Shown: positions 9,172 through 17,943 of the stretch, piece after piece
How the letters are laid out: the number at the start of each line of letters is the position of its first letter
How positions within the stretch are numbered: the first letter of the stretch is position 1
Origin: Variovorax boronicumulans NBRC 103145
GTDB lineage: Bacteria > Pseudomonadota > Gammaproteobacteria > Burkholderiales > Burkholderiaceae_C
Direction of reading: 5' to 3'
DNA length: 52,538 nucleotides
NCBI RefSeq assembly: GCF_001591345.1
Contig: NZ_BCUS01000038.1
Span: 1-52,538 of the forward strand
Translations under genes and position numbers: made by a program
Notes under the pieces: model-generated
The model's database searches: none
The model's input: the letters and a program-made list of their open reading frames with translations, nothing else
What the model was told of the DNA's origin: nothing

Positions 9172-11997
9172 ATGACGACGACCTTCACATCGGCCTCGCT
9201 CGGCGGGCTCATGCGCGCGGGCACCACGCAGCGCGATCGCCTGCTGGTGCTGCACACGCCGCTGGGCGAGGACAAGCTGCTGGCCGAGCGCCTGGACGGC
9301 GTGGAGTGCATCGACGGCGGCGGCTTTCGCTTCGAACTCACCGCGCTGAGCGACGACGCGCACATCGAACTCAAGACCCTCATCGGCCAGGGCGTGCGGC
9401 TCGATCTGCAGACTGCGCAAAGCCGCACCGAGCTGCGCCCCTTCCATGGCCATGTGAGCGAGGCCGAGTGCGTGTCGAGCAATGGCGGCATGGCGCGTTA
9501 CCGGCTCGTCATCGAACCGTGGATAGCCTTCCTGCGGTATCGCCAGGACAGCTGCCTGTTCCAGCACCAGAACGTGTTCGACATCGTCGACGCCGTGTTC
9601 GGTCGCTACCAGAGCCAGGGCCAGCTCGCGCCCCAGTGGCGCTGGGAGATCGCCCAGCGCGACATCTATCCTGTGCGCGGCATCACCACCCAGTACCAGG
9701 AAAGCGACTTCGACTTCGTCGCGCGCCTGCTGGCTGAAGAGGGCCTGTGCTACTGGTTCGAACACGCCACGGGCAAGGACGGTGCGCTGGGCAATCACAC
9801 GCTCGTCATCGCCGACCACAACGGCGCCTTCCGCGCCAATGCCCAGCCCACCATTCGTTTCCACCGCGCCGATGCGAGCGAGCGTGAGGACACCATCCAG
9901 CAGTGGCGCGGCCATCGCCAGCTGCAGACCAACAGCCTCGCGCAGCAAAGCTGGGACTACAAGAGCGTGAACGCACGCCCCGTGCAACAGCAAAGCCGCG
10001 CCGCGGGCCAGCGCACCCTGCACTGGAGCGACGACCCCGGCGCCTACGGCTGGGAGACCTCCGCGCAGGGCGAGCGCCTGCTCGCCAACGCCCTGCAGGC
10101 GCTGGAGCTGCGCAACAAGCGCTTCGAAGGCCGCAGCGCCGTGCGCACCCTCGCGCCCGCCACCACCTTCACCCTGAGCGGGCACGAGCAGCACGACAAG
10201 GACAGCGAGCAGGACCGCCGCTTCGCCGTGCTCGCCGTGCGCCACATCGCGCGCAACAACTTCGACGAAGACCTGAAGACCGGCATCGGCGAGCGGCTGG
10301 GCCTGCCCGACATCGCCACCGTGTTCGACAGCGGCAACGGCGACACGACCGCAGACGCCGTCACCCACTACCGCAACGAGTTCACCACCGTGCGTGCGGC
10401 CATTCCCTACCGGCCGCTGAGCCTGGACGGCCACGGCCAGCGCATCCACCCCAAGCCCAGCGTGCACGGCAGCCAGAGCGCCATCGTCATCGGCGTGGGC
10501 GGTGGTGATGCGCCGGTGCATACCGACCGCGACCACCGCATCAAGGTGCAGTTCCACTGGCAGCGCGGCAGCGCGTCGAGCGCGCGCCAGTCGCGCACTG
10601 ACGGCCAGGACAACGCACCTGCCGCCGATCGCCTGGGCGCCTGGGTGCGCGTGGCCGCCAGCGCCGCCGGCGACAACTGGGGCCAGATGAGTTTGCCGCG
10701 CGTGGGGCAGGAAGTGCTGGTGGAGTTCCACCATGGCGACATCGACCGCCCCGTGGTCGTCGCCGCGCTGTACAACGGCGCCGGCCAGGTCGACGCGCAG
10801 CACAACCAGAAACCCGCGGGCGCCGCCCAGTCCACCGGCAACGCGCCGGCGTGGTTCGCCGGCGAAGGCAAGGGCGCCAAGGAGCACGCGCACAACGCCG
10901 TCTTCAGCGGCATCAAGACCCAGGAACTGAGCGCCAGCCAGAGCGGCGACGGGGGCTACAACCAGCTCGTCTTCGACGACACCCCCGGCCAGGGCAGCAC
11001 CAGCCTGGCCACCACCCAGGCCAGCAGCCGCCTGCACCTGGGCCACCACAAGCAGCAGGACGACAACGCGCGCGGCAAGGGCCGCGGCCACGGCGCCGAA
11101 CTGGCCACCACCGCGCAAGGCGCCATCCGCGCCGGCGCGGGCCTGCTCGTGAGCGCCTATGCCCAGCCGAACGCCAAAGGCGCGTTCATGGCCAGCCGCG
11201 AAGCACAGCAGCAGACGAAACAGGCCGAAGAACTTGCAACGTCACTCGCCCAGAGTGCGCAGACGCAGAAGGCGCAGATCAAGGGTGAAGGCGCTCCGGG
11301 CGAGCTGCCGGCGATTGCCGCGCTGAAGCATGTGGCTGAAGTGCTGGAGGCGAAGCAGGAGGGCGGCGCTGCGGCATCAAGCAACGGATCGGGCGGCGGC
11401 GACATCAAGGCCACAGAAGGCGGCCACGGCAGCGTCACCGCGTACAGCGAGCCGCACCTGCAGTTCAGCGCGCCCATGGGCATCGGCTTCGTCACGCCGA
11501 AGGAGGTGATCGCCGTGAGCGGGCAGCACACCGCGATCGTCGCGAGCCAGGATGTCGACCTGCCCGCGCAGGGGCAGATCGCCCTGAGCGTGGCCAAGGG
11601 GGTGAGCCTGTACACGGTGGGCGCGAAGGCCGGAGAAGGCGGCGAGCCGAACCAGGAGCGCGGCATCGCGCTGCATGCGGCCAGCGGCAAGGTGAGCCTG
11701 CAGAGCCAGACCGGCGCTACGAAGATCGCGGCGGACAAGAAGGTGACGATCGCCAGCACGGCGAAGGACGTGGCCGTGGAGGCGCCGAAACACGTGCTGC
11801 TGACCAGCGCGGGGGCGTACATCAGGCTGGAAGGATCGAGCATCAAGATCCATGCGCCGGGGAAGGTGACGTTCAGGGGGATGCACAACTTCGTGGGGCC
11901 GCAAGGGGACAGCAGCAGCAACTCGCTCTCCGGCAGTGACCTGCAACCCTGTCCCAAACAAGACGACGCCGCGGCCAGCGGCGCCGTCGCCTTGTGA
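9172..11997 (+). CDS. vgrG: T6SS spike protein VgrG (first copy)
   Basis: The 941-residue protein is a gp27/gp5-type spike. It has an N-terminal hub domain, an OB-fold around residues 450-545 (HTDRDHRIKVQFHWQ, then SLPRVGQEVLVEFHHGDIDRPVVVAALYNG), and a beta-helical needle with a DUF2345 domain over roughly 700-900 (QFSAPMGIGFVTPKEVIAVSGQ). It ends in a Ser/Asn-rich tail with no extra effector domain. It should therefore deliver cargo by non-covalent loading, and the DUF4123 gene that follows fits that role. The start ATG 9172 follows a GGGAGA-like ribosome site (9158-9163). Confidence 0.93.
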   Translation: MTTTFTSASLGGLMRAGTTQRDRLLVLHTPLGEDKLLAERLDGVECIDGGGFRFELTALSDDAHIELKTLIGQGVRLDLQTAQSRTELRPFHGHVSEAECVSSNGGMARYRLVIEPWIAFLRYRQDSCLFQHQNVFDIVDAVFGRYQSQGQLAPQWRWEIAQRDIYPVRGITTQYQESDFDFVARLLAEEGLCYWFEHATGKDGALGNHTLVIADHNGAFRANAQPTIRFHRADASEREDTIQQWRGHRQLQTNSLAQQSWDYKSVNARPVQQQSRAAGQRTLHWSDDPGAYGWETSAQGERLLANALQALELRNKRFEGRSAVRTLAPATTFTLSGHEQHDKDSEQDRRFAVLAVRHIARNNFDEDLKTGIGERLGLPDIATVFDSGNGDTTADAVTHYRNEFTTVRAAIPYRPLSLDGHGQRIHPKPSVHGSQSAIVIGVGGGDAPVHTDRDHRIKVQFHWQRGSASSARQSRTDGQDNAPAADRLGAWVRVAASAAGDNWGQMSLPRVGQEVLVEFHHGDIDRPVVVAALYNGAGQVDAQHNQKPAGAAQSTGNAPAWFAGEGKGAKEHAHNAVFSGIKTQELSASQSGDGGYNQLVFDDTPGQGSTSLATTQASSRLHLGHHKQQDDNARGKGRGHGAELATTAQGAIRAGAGLLVSAYAQPNAKGAFMASREAQQQTKQAEELATSLAQSAQTQKAQIKGEGAPGELPAIAALKHVAEVLEAKQEGGAAASSNGSGGGDIKATEGGHGSVTAYSEPHLQFSAPMGIGFVTPKEVIAVSGQHTAIVASQDVDLPAQGQIALSVAKGVSLYTVGAKAGEGGEPNQERGIALHAASGKVSLQSQTGATKIAADKKVTIASTAKDVAVEAPKHVLLTSAGAYIRLEGSSIKIHAPGKVTFRGMHNFVGPQGDSSSNSLSGSDLQPCPKQDDAAASGAVAL

Positions 11998-12008
11998 GGC
12001 AGCCACCC

Positions 12009-12953
12009 ATGTTTGAACGCCTTGCCAGGCAACTGGGTGAATCATTGCAGGAGGACGAGACGCTCTCGGCCTACGTGCTGATCGACCCGATGCTGCGCGA
12101 GCCCTTTCCCGCCGAGTGGCTGGAAGCGGAGTCGCGCCAGACATGGCCTGTCCCCGTTCACCATCCGCTGCTCAAGGACAGGCAACTTCCCCGCCTGATC
12201 CATCTGCATCCGCATGACACGCGGCTGCTCGAAGCCAGCTTGGCACAGGCAGCAGATGAACAGGCCGATCCAGACTCCGAGCGCATGCAGGGGTTCGCGA
12301 TCGGCGGATGGCTGCTGACTGCCGCGCCAGTGGACGCGCTGGTTCGCCACCTTGCACGCGTCATGCAAGGTGGGTTCTGGGGGCAACGCAGTTCGCAGCT
12401 CATCCGCTGGGCCGATCGCAGGGTCATGCAGTGGATGTGGCCTGTGCTCACGCCGCCGCAGCAGGCGAGCCTTCTCGGCCCGGTGCAACGCTGGTACAGC
12501 CTCGACAGGTGCACGCAGCTGGTGCTTTTCCAGTCCGATGCCAGTCCAGACCCGGCGTCGGCCCGGTTCAGCACGGCGCAATGGAACCATGCGCTCAAGA
12601 GCGAAACGGTGCACGACCTCCTGCGGGGCTGGCAGCGCTTTGCCGGCGTGCTGCCGGCCGACCACCTGCAGCAGGCGTCGCGGGCCGCAGATGCGGTCAT
12701 TGCCACAGGCGTGGTCAATCGACAGGACCGGGTCCTGCTGGGCGCCTACGTCCTGCAGATCCACCCCGAGCTGACGACGCACCCGATCGTGCGCACGGCC
12801 ATCGCGCGTGCCATCGGAGGCGATGCATCGCTCGCCGAGGCGCTCGACGACATCCCTGACCCTCAAGGCTGGGACGCCATCCGGGCCGAGCTCGACCCGG
12901 CGTTCGCTCGGGCCTCCATCCAACAGACTGCACAGGGAGAACACCTTGGCTAG
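12009..12953 (+). CDS. DUF4123 effector-loading chaperone (VasW-like)
   Basis: The 314-residue protein has the layout of the DUF4123 (TEC/Tap-1) family: an N-terminal YVLIDPMLREPF strand, conserved charged and aromatic residues in the first 150 residues (FAIGGWLLTA, HLARVMQGGFWGQR), and a helical C-terminus. These chaperones bind a specific effector and hand it to the partner VgrG tip. Position between vgrG and a VasX-like toxin matches vasW-vasX in Vibrio cholerae. ATG 12009 is preferred over GTG 11994 because GAGG (11996-11999) lies 9 nt upstream. Confidence 0.82.
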   Translation: MFERLARQLGESLQEDETLSAYVLIDPMLREPFPAEWLEAESRQTWPVPVHHPLLKDRQLPRLIHLHPHDTRLLEASLAQAADEQADPDSERMQGFAIGGWLLTAAPVDALVRHLARVMQGGFWGQRSSQLIRWADRRVMQWMWPVLTPPQQASLLGPVQRWYSLDRCTQLVLFQSDASPDPASARFSTAQWNHALKSETVHDLLRGWQRFAGVLPADHLQQASRAADAVIATGVVNRQDRVLLGAYVLQIHPELTTHPIVRTAIARAIGGDASLAEALDDIPDPQGWDAIRAELDPAFARASIQQTAQGEHLG

Positions 12954-12957
12954 CACC

Positions 12958-15900
12958 ATGGCCCTCAATTCCTACTCGGCGGCGGCGAACAAGGCGGCCG
13001 CCAACACGCCCGCCTGCGCGACAGGAGGTTGCCCGGCCTGCGAGAAAGCCGGCCTCCCGGTGCTTCTGGTGCGTCCTGGTGTGGCCGACAAGGCGTATGC
13101 CGAGAACGCGGCGCGCAGCGGAACGACCCGGGTGCTGATGGATTCCAAGATCCCGGTGCCGCAACTGCCAACGTCGGGGCATGTCGCCAGAACGCTGCGC
13201 CCCGGTTATGTCATTGCCTACTACGAGAAGTCGCACACCCCGACCCTGAAGAGCCAACGCGGCTGGGAAGCCTTCAAGGTGCATGAAGGTGGCTACCTCA
13301 CCCCGCACCCTCTCGAAGGCTCGGCCTCGGGCAAGGACGAAGAGGCCTTTTCCTGCAGTCGCACCGCCGCGTACGCCAGCGCGATGCTGTTCGTGATCCA
13401 GGACGCCAAGAACGCCGGCAAGGTCTGGGTGGCCTACAGCGACCATCTCTGGAGCCCGGAGGTTCGGCATCTGTACGGGAACGACAAGACGCTGCGTCGC
13501 AAGCGAATGACCAAGATCGATGCGCCCGACGCATCGTGCAGTCAATCCCTGCCGTTGACCGACAAGCTGGTGCAGACTGCGGTGGCCGACTACGACCCCA
13601 GCCGCCCTGCGTCGGCGCTTCGCGGCAACCCGTTTGCACCGCTGCCCGGTTCCGGAAAGCCGGGCGTGGCCCACACGCGCCCGGAAACGGCCGGCACCCT
13701 GCATACGGAGGCCCAGCGAATCCTGGCCGCCGGCAACCAGGCCAGCAAGAAGAAGCCCTACTCGCCCAACGACGTCATGATCGTCGGCCTGATCGACCCG
13801 ATCGGCGCGACCGCGGAAACCGCCCAGCGTCGCATCACCCTGTGCAACGATGCCGCCGAATGGGTCATCACGCAGACGTCCGGCTACCAGAAGCTGCAAA
13901 CGGCGCTGACCATCGAAGGGCTTCTCAAGCGGGCCGACGAGCAGGCGCAGGCGCGCAAGGCGCCATTGACCGATCCGCAGTACGCCGGCCTGAATGGCAA
14001 GGAGGTCGGCGAAAAGGAGTTCAAGGACATGAAGGCGGCAGGAAAGCTCCCGCCCGAAGCCACCCTGGAGCCCAAGTACGAATACAACCCCTACGACATC
14101 AATGGCGATGGCCGCACCCGCGTGTATGGGCGCGGCATCATCAGCTTCCCCAGCGCCTCGCAGATCGACCGGCAGGCCACCAGCCTGAAAGAAGACATTC
14201 TGGACGGGGTCACGGGGGGCAAGCGCAAACCCGCCCACCGCACCTTCCTGGGCAGCTACCAGACCAAGATCAAGGAAGACCGCCAACGCCTCGAACGTCT
14301 GGAGCTGGACTACCAGGTCTGGCTGCAGTCCGAGCAACGCAAGCTGATCACCGGCTTCGACTTCGACGAGGCGACACCCAGTGACGGCATCTTCTACGCC
14401 GCCGCGGTGGGCATGTGCACCCATGGCGGGCCGATCACCGACAAGGGCACCGAGTGGTTCAAGGACTTCCTGCTCAAGGACCCCAACGACAAGGAGGCAT
14501 TGCTGGTGCGGTCGTTGCTGGGCAACCAGAAGTCGGCTTTCGAGAGTTTCCAGGAGGCCTTCAAACCCACCAAGGTCCACAAGGAAATCAAGAACCTCTT
14601 CAAGCTGATCGAGGAAATCGAGAAAGCGGTCGCCGCCGGCACGCCCTTGCCGGCCGGCGACAAGGCGTTGCTGCGTGCCGTGCCCGAGATACGCTGGCTC
14701 GCCCAGCAATTGCCGCTGCTGAAGAACCTGGCGTCCACCTATGGCCATCTGACCCTGACCGTCGTGGGCGCCACCTCCATGGCGCTGGACAAGCTCCAGC
14801 AACTGCCGGCGCCGCTGCGCGACAAGTTGCAGGCACTGACCGAATCGATCACCAACACGCTGGGCAAGGCCGCGGGCGTGACCGTGCACAAATTCAGCAT
14901 CTCGCTGGACAAGGCGGCCGCCTACTGGCGCCAGCAGATGGGGCTGGTGCGGGGCCTGGCGCAGCGCGCTGCCGATGCGGCAGACAGCAAGCAGGTCAAG
15001 AGCCTGGTCCTGGGCGGCGCCATGTGGTTCAACGTCGGCGGCAGGCCGGGCACGGCCAACGCGCTGATCGACGTCTACGTCGCCGTGCGCCAGGGTGCCG
15101 CCGCCGCGCCGGGGGCGGTGGATGCGGCCACTGCGGCCGGGGCCAAGGCCGGCTCGGACGCGCGGGCAGCGGCCGGTGCGTCGGCCGACGCCGTGGCCGA
15201 TTTCGCTCGCCGGGTCGGCAAGACGGGCTCGGACGTCATGCGCGAGAGCATGGCCGTATTCAAGCAGGGCAGTGCGACGTTTTCCGCGGCCGGCGCGCTG
15301 CTGCAGGTGCTGTCCATCAGCAAGACCTGGCACACGCTCGAGACGGGTACGCAGGAAGAGCGCACCTACGCCAGCATCACCTTGCTGACGACGGGGCTGG
15401 GCGTGACCGGCGCGCTGCTGGAAATCAGCGAGGCGTACGCGAAGCAACTCGGCAAGACGGCGTCGGCGCTGGGATTGAAATTGGTGGCGGGGAGCGCGTC
15501 GGCGATATCGCTTCTATTCGACGCTGTGAGTGCCTTCTTGCGGCACAGAAATGAAAAAGAAAAAGGAGATTCCGATGCATCGGCCCTGTACCTTGCCCAA
15601 AGCCTGTTCTTTGTCGGTGCAGCCATCGCCGGTGGAATGTACGTGGCCGGAACTGCAGGCTGGATCACGGGAACCGTGGCGGCCGGTTGGGGCTTGTCCT
15701 GGACGGGGTGGGGATTGCTGCTTCTCGGGCTGGGCTTGATTGCGGGTTTCATCGCCATGTTGCTGAACGATGCGCCCACTGTCGAATGGGTGAAGCGAAG
15801 CATCTGGGGCGAAGCCAGTGACAAGTGGGGAAATCTGCAGAGGGAACAGAATGAACTCAACAAGGTCTTGCTGGGTGTTCGCGTCGATTTCTATGCGGGA

Positions 15901-16266
15901 ATCAAGACGACTTTGCAAGGACGCTCGGTTGGCATGGCCCCGATCCTGGTGAACGTTCCCACGGACACATACGAAGCATGGACGCGCCTGTTCATCCCGG
16001 TTCAGTTGCGTGAGCTGGTGAAATACGAACTCGGGTTTGAAGTGACTGGCACGCCGGATCAGCGCAAGCAGTGGAAATTGAACGCGCAGGACAAGATCGT
16101 CGAAGGGCCGAAGACCAAGATATTTCCGCTGGAAATCAACGATGAATCGATCACTCGACGGGTGGAAATGAGCCGCGACGCGATGAGCGGCATCAAGGGC
16201 AATGTGAGGATCTGGGATGCACCTGAAGGAGGCGAGCTCATTGTCGATGAGTCACTCGCCAAGTGA
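12958..16266 (+). CDS. VasX-like / BTH_I2691-family T6SS effector, probable pore-forming toxin
   Basis: The protein has 1102 residues from ATG 12958. A Cys-containing N-terminal motif, CPACEKAGLPVLLVRPGV (about 22-39), is the signature I associate with VasX and BTH_I2691-family effectors. A long soluble middle follows. Then comes a hydrophobic block at about 803-938 with several likely membrane helices (ITLLTTGLGVTGALLEI, SLFFVGAAIAGGMYVAG, WGLLLLGLGLIAGFIAMLL) and a 160-residue soluble tail. VasX itself is a colicin-like pore former, so this protein probably depolarises the target inner membrane. A TTG at 12946, 5 nt after AGGGAGA, is a serious alternative start that overlaps the chaperone gene by 8 nt. 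GC falls toward the 3' end. Confidence 0.8.
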   Translation: MALNSYSAAANKAAANTPACATGGCPACEKAGLPVLLVRPGVADKAYAENAARSGTTRVLMDSKIPVPQLPTSGHVARTLRPGYVIAYYEKSHTPTLKSQRGWEAFKVHEGGYLTPHPLEGSASGKDEEAFSCSRTAAYASAMLFVIQDAKNAGKVWVAYSDHLWSPEVRHLYGNDKTLRRKRMTKIDAPDASCSQSLPLTDKLVQTAVADYDPSRPASALRGNPFAPLPGSGKPGVAHTRPETAGTLHTEAQRILAAGNQASKKKPYSPNDVMIVGLIDPIGATAETAQRRITLCNDAAEWVITQTSGYQKLQTALTIEGLLKRADEQAQARKAPLTDPQYAGLNGKEVGEKEFKDMKAAGKLPPEATLEPKYEYNPYDINGDGRTRVYGRGIISFPSASQIDRQATSLKEDILDGVTGGKRKPAHRTFLGSYQTKIKEDRQRLERLELDYQVWLQSEQRKLITGFDFDEATPSDGIFYAAAVGMCTHGGPITDKGTEWFKDFLLKDPNDKEALLVRSLLGNQKSAFESFQEAFKPTKVHKEIKNLFKLIEEIEKAVAAGTPLPAGDKALLRAVPEIRWLAQQLPLLKNLASTYGHLTLTVVGATSMALDKLQQLPAPLRDKLQALTESITNTLGKAAGVTVHKFSISLDKAAAYWRQQMGLVRGLAQRAADAADSKQVKSLVLGGAMWFNVGGRPGTANALIDVYVAVRQGAAAAPGAVDAATAAGAKAGSDARAAAGASADAVADFARRVGKTGSDVMRESMAVFKQGSATFSAAGALLQVLSISKTWHTLETGTQEERTYASITLLTTGLGVTGALLEISEAYAKQLGKTASALGLKLVAGSASAISLLFDAVSAFLRHRNEKEKGDSDASALYLAQSLFFVGAAIAGGMYVAGTAGWITGTVAAGWGLSWTGWGLLLLGLGLIAGFIAMLLNDAPTVEWVKRSIWGEASDKWGNLQREQNELNKVLLGVRVDFYAGIKTTLQGRSVGMAPILVNVPTDTYEAWTRLFIPVQLRELVKYELGFEVTGTPDQRKQWKLNAQDKIVEGPKTKIFPLEINDESITRRVEMSRDAMSGIKGNVRIWDAPEGGELIVDESLAK

Positions 16267-16272
16267 CAGATC

Positions 16273-17190
16273 ATGAGCCGTGAAAACAATCCGGACTACG
16301 ACATTCGGCTGCCGCAATGGAATGCGCCCGACCCGCAGTTTGAGTTCGTCGAGAAAGTCCAGAAGAAGAGCCTGCTGGGAGGAAAGTCTCCCTGGCGCAT
16401 CGCCTCGCGTGAAAAGCGCGAGCCCGTGCATGGGAAGGCGAGTTCGTGCGATTCCTTGTTGGGCATTCATCCGAACGCCATCGTTGTGGGCGCACCGGCA
16501 GGAACGACCGAAATCACATTCATGATGGGGCTGTACGCAGTCCTCGTCGGATTCGCTGCCTGCATGTTCGGATGGGGCGCGTTCGAATCCATCATGGATC
16601 TGGATTCAAGCAGGTCGGACTACGTTCTGAACTTGTTGATGTCCATGGTTTCGACGATGGCCGCGCTCTTCTTTCTGGTCGCGGCCATCTTTTTCTTCAG
16701 AGTCGGATTCCTTACGCCCCGCGATTTGCCGGTTCTCTTCAATCGCAAGACCAGGGAGGTTTCGTTCTTCACCGTCGTTCCGATGAAGTTCTGGAAGGTC
16801 TGGCAGCGCGCAGGCGTTGGCGAAGTCAAGACCTGCCGCTGGGACGACGCCTATGCGCGGAGCTACCAACTCACCGAGATCACGGGCGAAGCGGCGCGCT
16901 CTTCCTATCTGCTGGCGCTGCTGTGGGGCGACCCCAGGCAACCCAGGCAATGCCAGGAGATCGTGACCATTGGCTACAAGGGCTGGTGGGAGGATGAATT
17001 GCTCTGGCGCCTGTATGAGCACATTCGACGCTACATGGAAGAAGGCGGCCCGCCGATCCAGGCGGGCGAGAGCCTGCGGCGCTCGGGGACGGGCAAGTTG
17101 CCGCAATTCCCGCCAGAGGTCATCGCCGCCGCTGGCGGGTTGGCCTTGAGCGAAGAAGAGGTGCGTCGTTTGGCAGGCATTCGCGAATGA
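16273..17190 (+). CDS. Two-helix membrane protein, candidate immunity protein for the VasX-like effector
   Basis: The 305-residue protein has two hydrophobic helices near residues 84-107 (MMGLYAVLVGFAACMFGWGAF) and 117-145 (LLMSMVSTMAALFFLVAAIFFF). A cytoplasmic-looking C-terminal domain follows, with LPVLFNRKTREVSFF and many Trp residues; it resembles DUF6708-type proteins, from memory. It starts 6 bp after the toxin stop. Immunity to pore-forming T6SS toxins is typically an inner-membrane protein encoded directly downstream, so the role is inferred from topology and position. Base composition is less GC-rich than in the structural genes. Confidence 0.62.
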   Translation: MSRENNPDYDIRLPQWNAPDPQFEFVEKVQKKSLLGGKSPWRIASREKREPVHGKASSCDSLLGIHPNAIVVGAPAGTTEITFMMGLYAVLVGFAACMFGWGAFESIMDLDSSRSDYVLNLLMSMVSTMAALFFLVAAIFFFRVGFLTPRDLPVLFNRKTREVSFFTVVPMKFWKVWQRAGVGEVKTCRWDDAYARSYQLTEITGEAARSSYLLALLWGDPRQPRQCQEIVTIGYKGWWEDELLWRLYEHIRRYMEEGGPPIQAGESLRRSGTGKLPQFPPEVIAAAGGLALSEEEVRRLAGIRE

Positions 17191-17220
17191 CGGACGCCTG
17201 CCATTCGAGACAGTCCTTTC

Positions 17221-17817
17221 ATGTCCCAGATCAGTGGAGGCAACGACAGCCATGACATCCGCCGACCGTATTCCCGCGCCATGCGGCGCCCGCGACCTGT
17301 GACGAGATTTGCGCTGCTTGCTGCGGGTGCCGTGGCACTCCTCGTCGCATCGGCGGTGGCCTATCGCGGCTATAGGGTGAACACGAGCACCTCAGATACA
17401 TCCACCGCGGTATCGAGCGATGAGAGCCGCGCCCAGGGACGGCTGTTGGCGAAGCTTCGTTTCGATGCGCCGTCTTTTGGCGATTGCTCGGTCCATGACG
17501 CGTGGCTGGAAAAGTCCTCCACGTTCGTGACGCGCAGCTGGTTCGGAATCCGTCTTGGAAATGAAACCATTCCGACAGCCGCCATCCATGTGGTCCTCAA
17601 CATTCCCACGGATCCATTCCGGTCTGCGGAAAGCTTGAGCTTCGACGAGACGAATCCGACCGCCTCCGACTTGGGGCTGACAGGCTCGTTCACTCAGACC
17701 GTCACGATCAATGCAAGGCGCTACCGGCTGTTCGGATCGAACACCGTGTTTCCGCCGCCTGCGGTCATGACATTCAGCTGTGGCACAGCAAACGCACATG
17801 CAACGTTGGCGAACTAG
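17221..17817 (+). CDS. Membrane-anchored periplasmic protein of unknown function in T6SS module 1
   Basis: I do not recognise this 198-residue protein. A basic N-terminus (RRPRPVTR) is followed by one hydrophobic helix (FALLAAGAVALLVASAVAYRGY, about residues 30-51), a Ser/Thr-rich linker and a globular domain. The domain has two cysteines (GDCSVHD and FSCGTAN) that could form a disulfide in the periplasm. An in-frame ATG at 17281 gives a shorter, more typical signal-anchor start. It lies between the candidate immunity gene and the second vgrG, so a second, periplasmic immunity or accessory role is possible. No catalytic motif is visible. Confidence 0.55.
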   Translation: MSQISGGNDSHDIRRPYSRAMRRPRPVTRFALLAAGAVALLVASAVAYRGYRVNTSTSDTSTAVSSDESRAQGRLLAKLRFDAPSFGDCSVHDAWLEKSSTFVTRSWFGIRLGNETIPTAAIHVVLNIPTDPFRSAESLSFDETNPTASDLGLTGSFTQTVTINARRYRLFGSNTVFPPPAVMTFSCGTANAHATLAN

Positions 17818-17943
17818 GATTTTTCCGGTCCACGCGATGGCGATCGGCCAGCCCCTGAACCGACAGGGCGGGAAGATCGCGCGCGGCCATGCATCGAACG
17901 AAGACCGGCACGACCGGCACTGACACCAGGGAGGTGGATATCC

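Noticed and set aside
6374..9172. A 932-codon open frame on the - strand across tssH
   Set aside because: It mirrors tssH in GC-rich DNA and shows the Gly/His/Val/Leu/Arg-rich composition of an antisense shadow; the + strand protein has clear AAA+ motifs.
12715..15447. A 910-codon - strand frame over the VasX-like gene
   Set aside because: It has low-complexity, Arg/Gly-rich content, no family motif, and lies opposite a well-supported effector gene.
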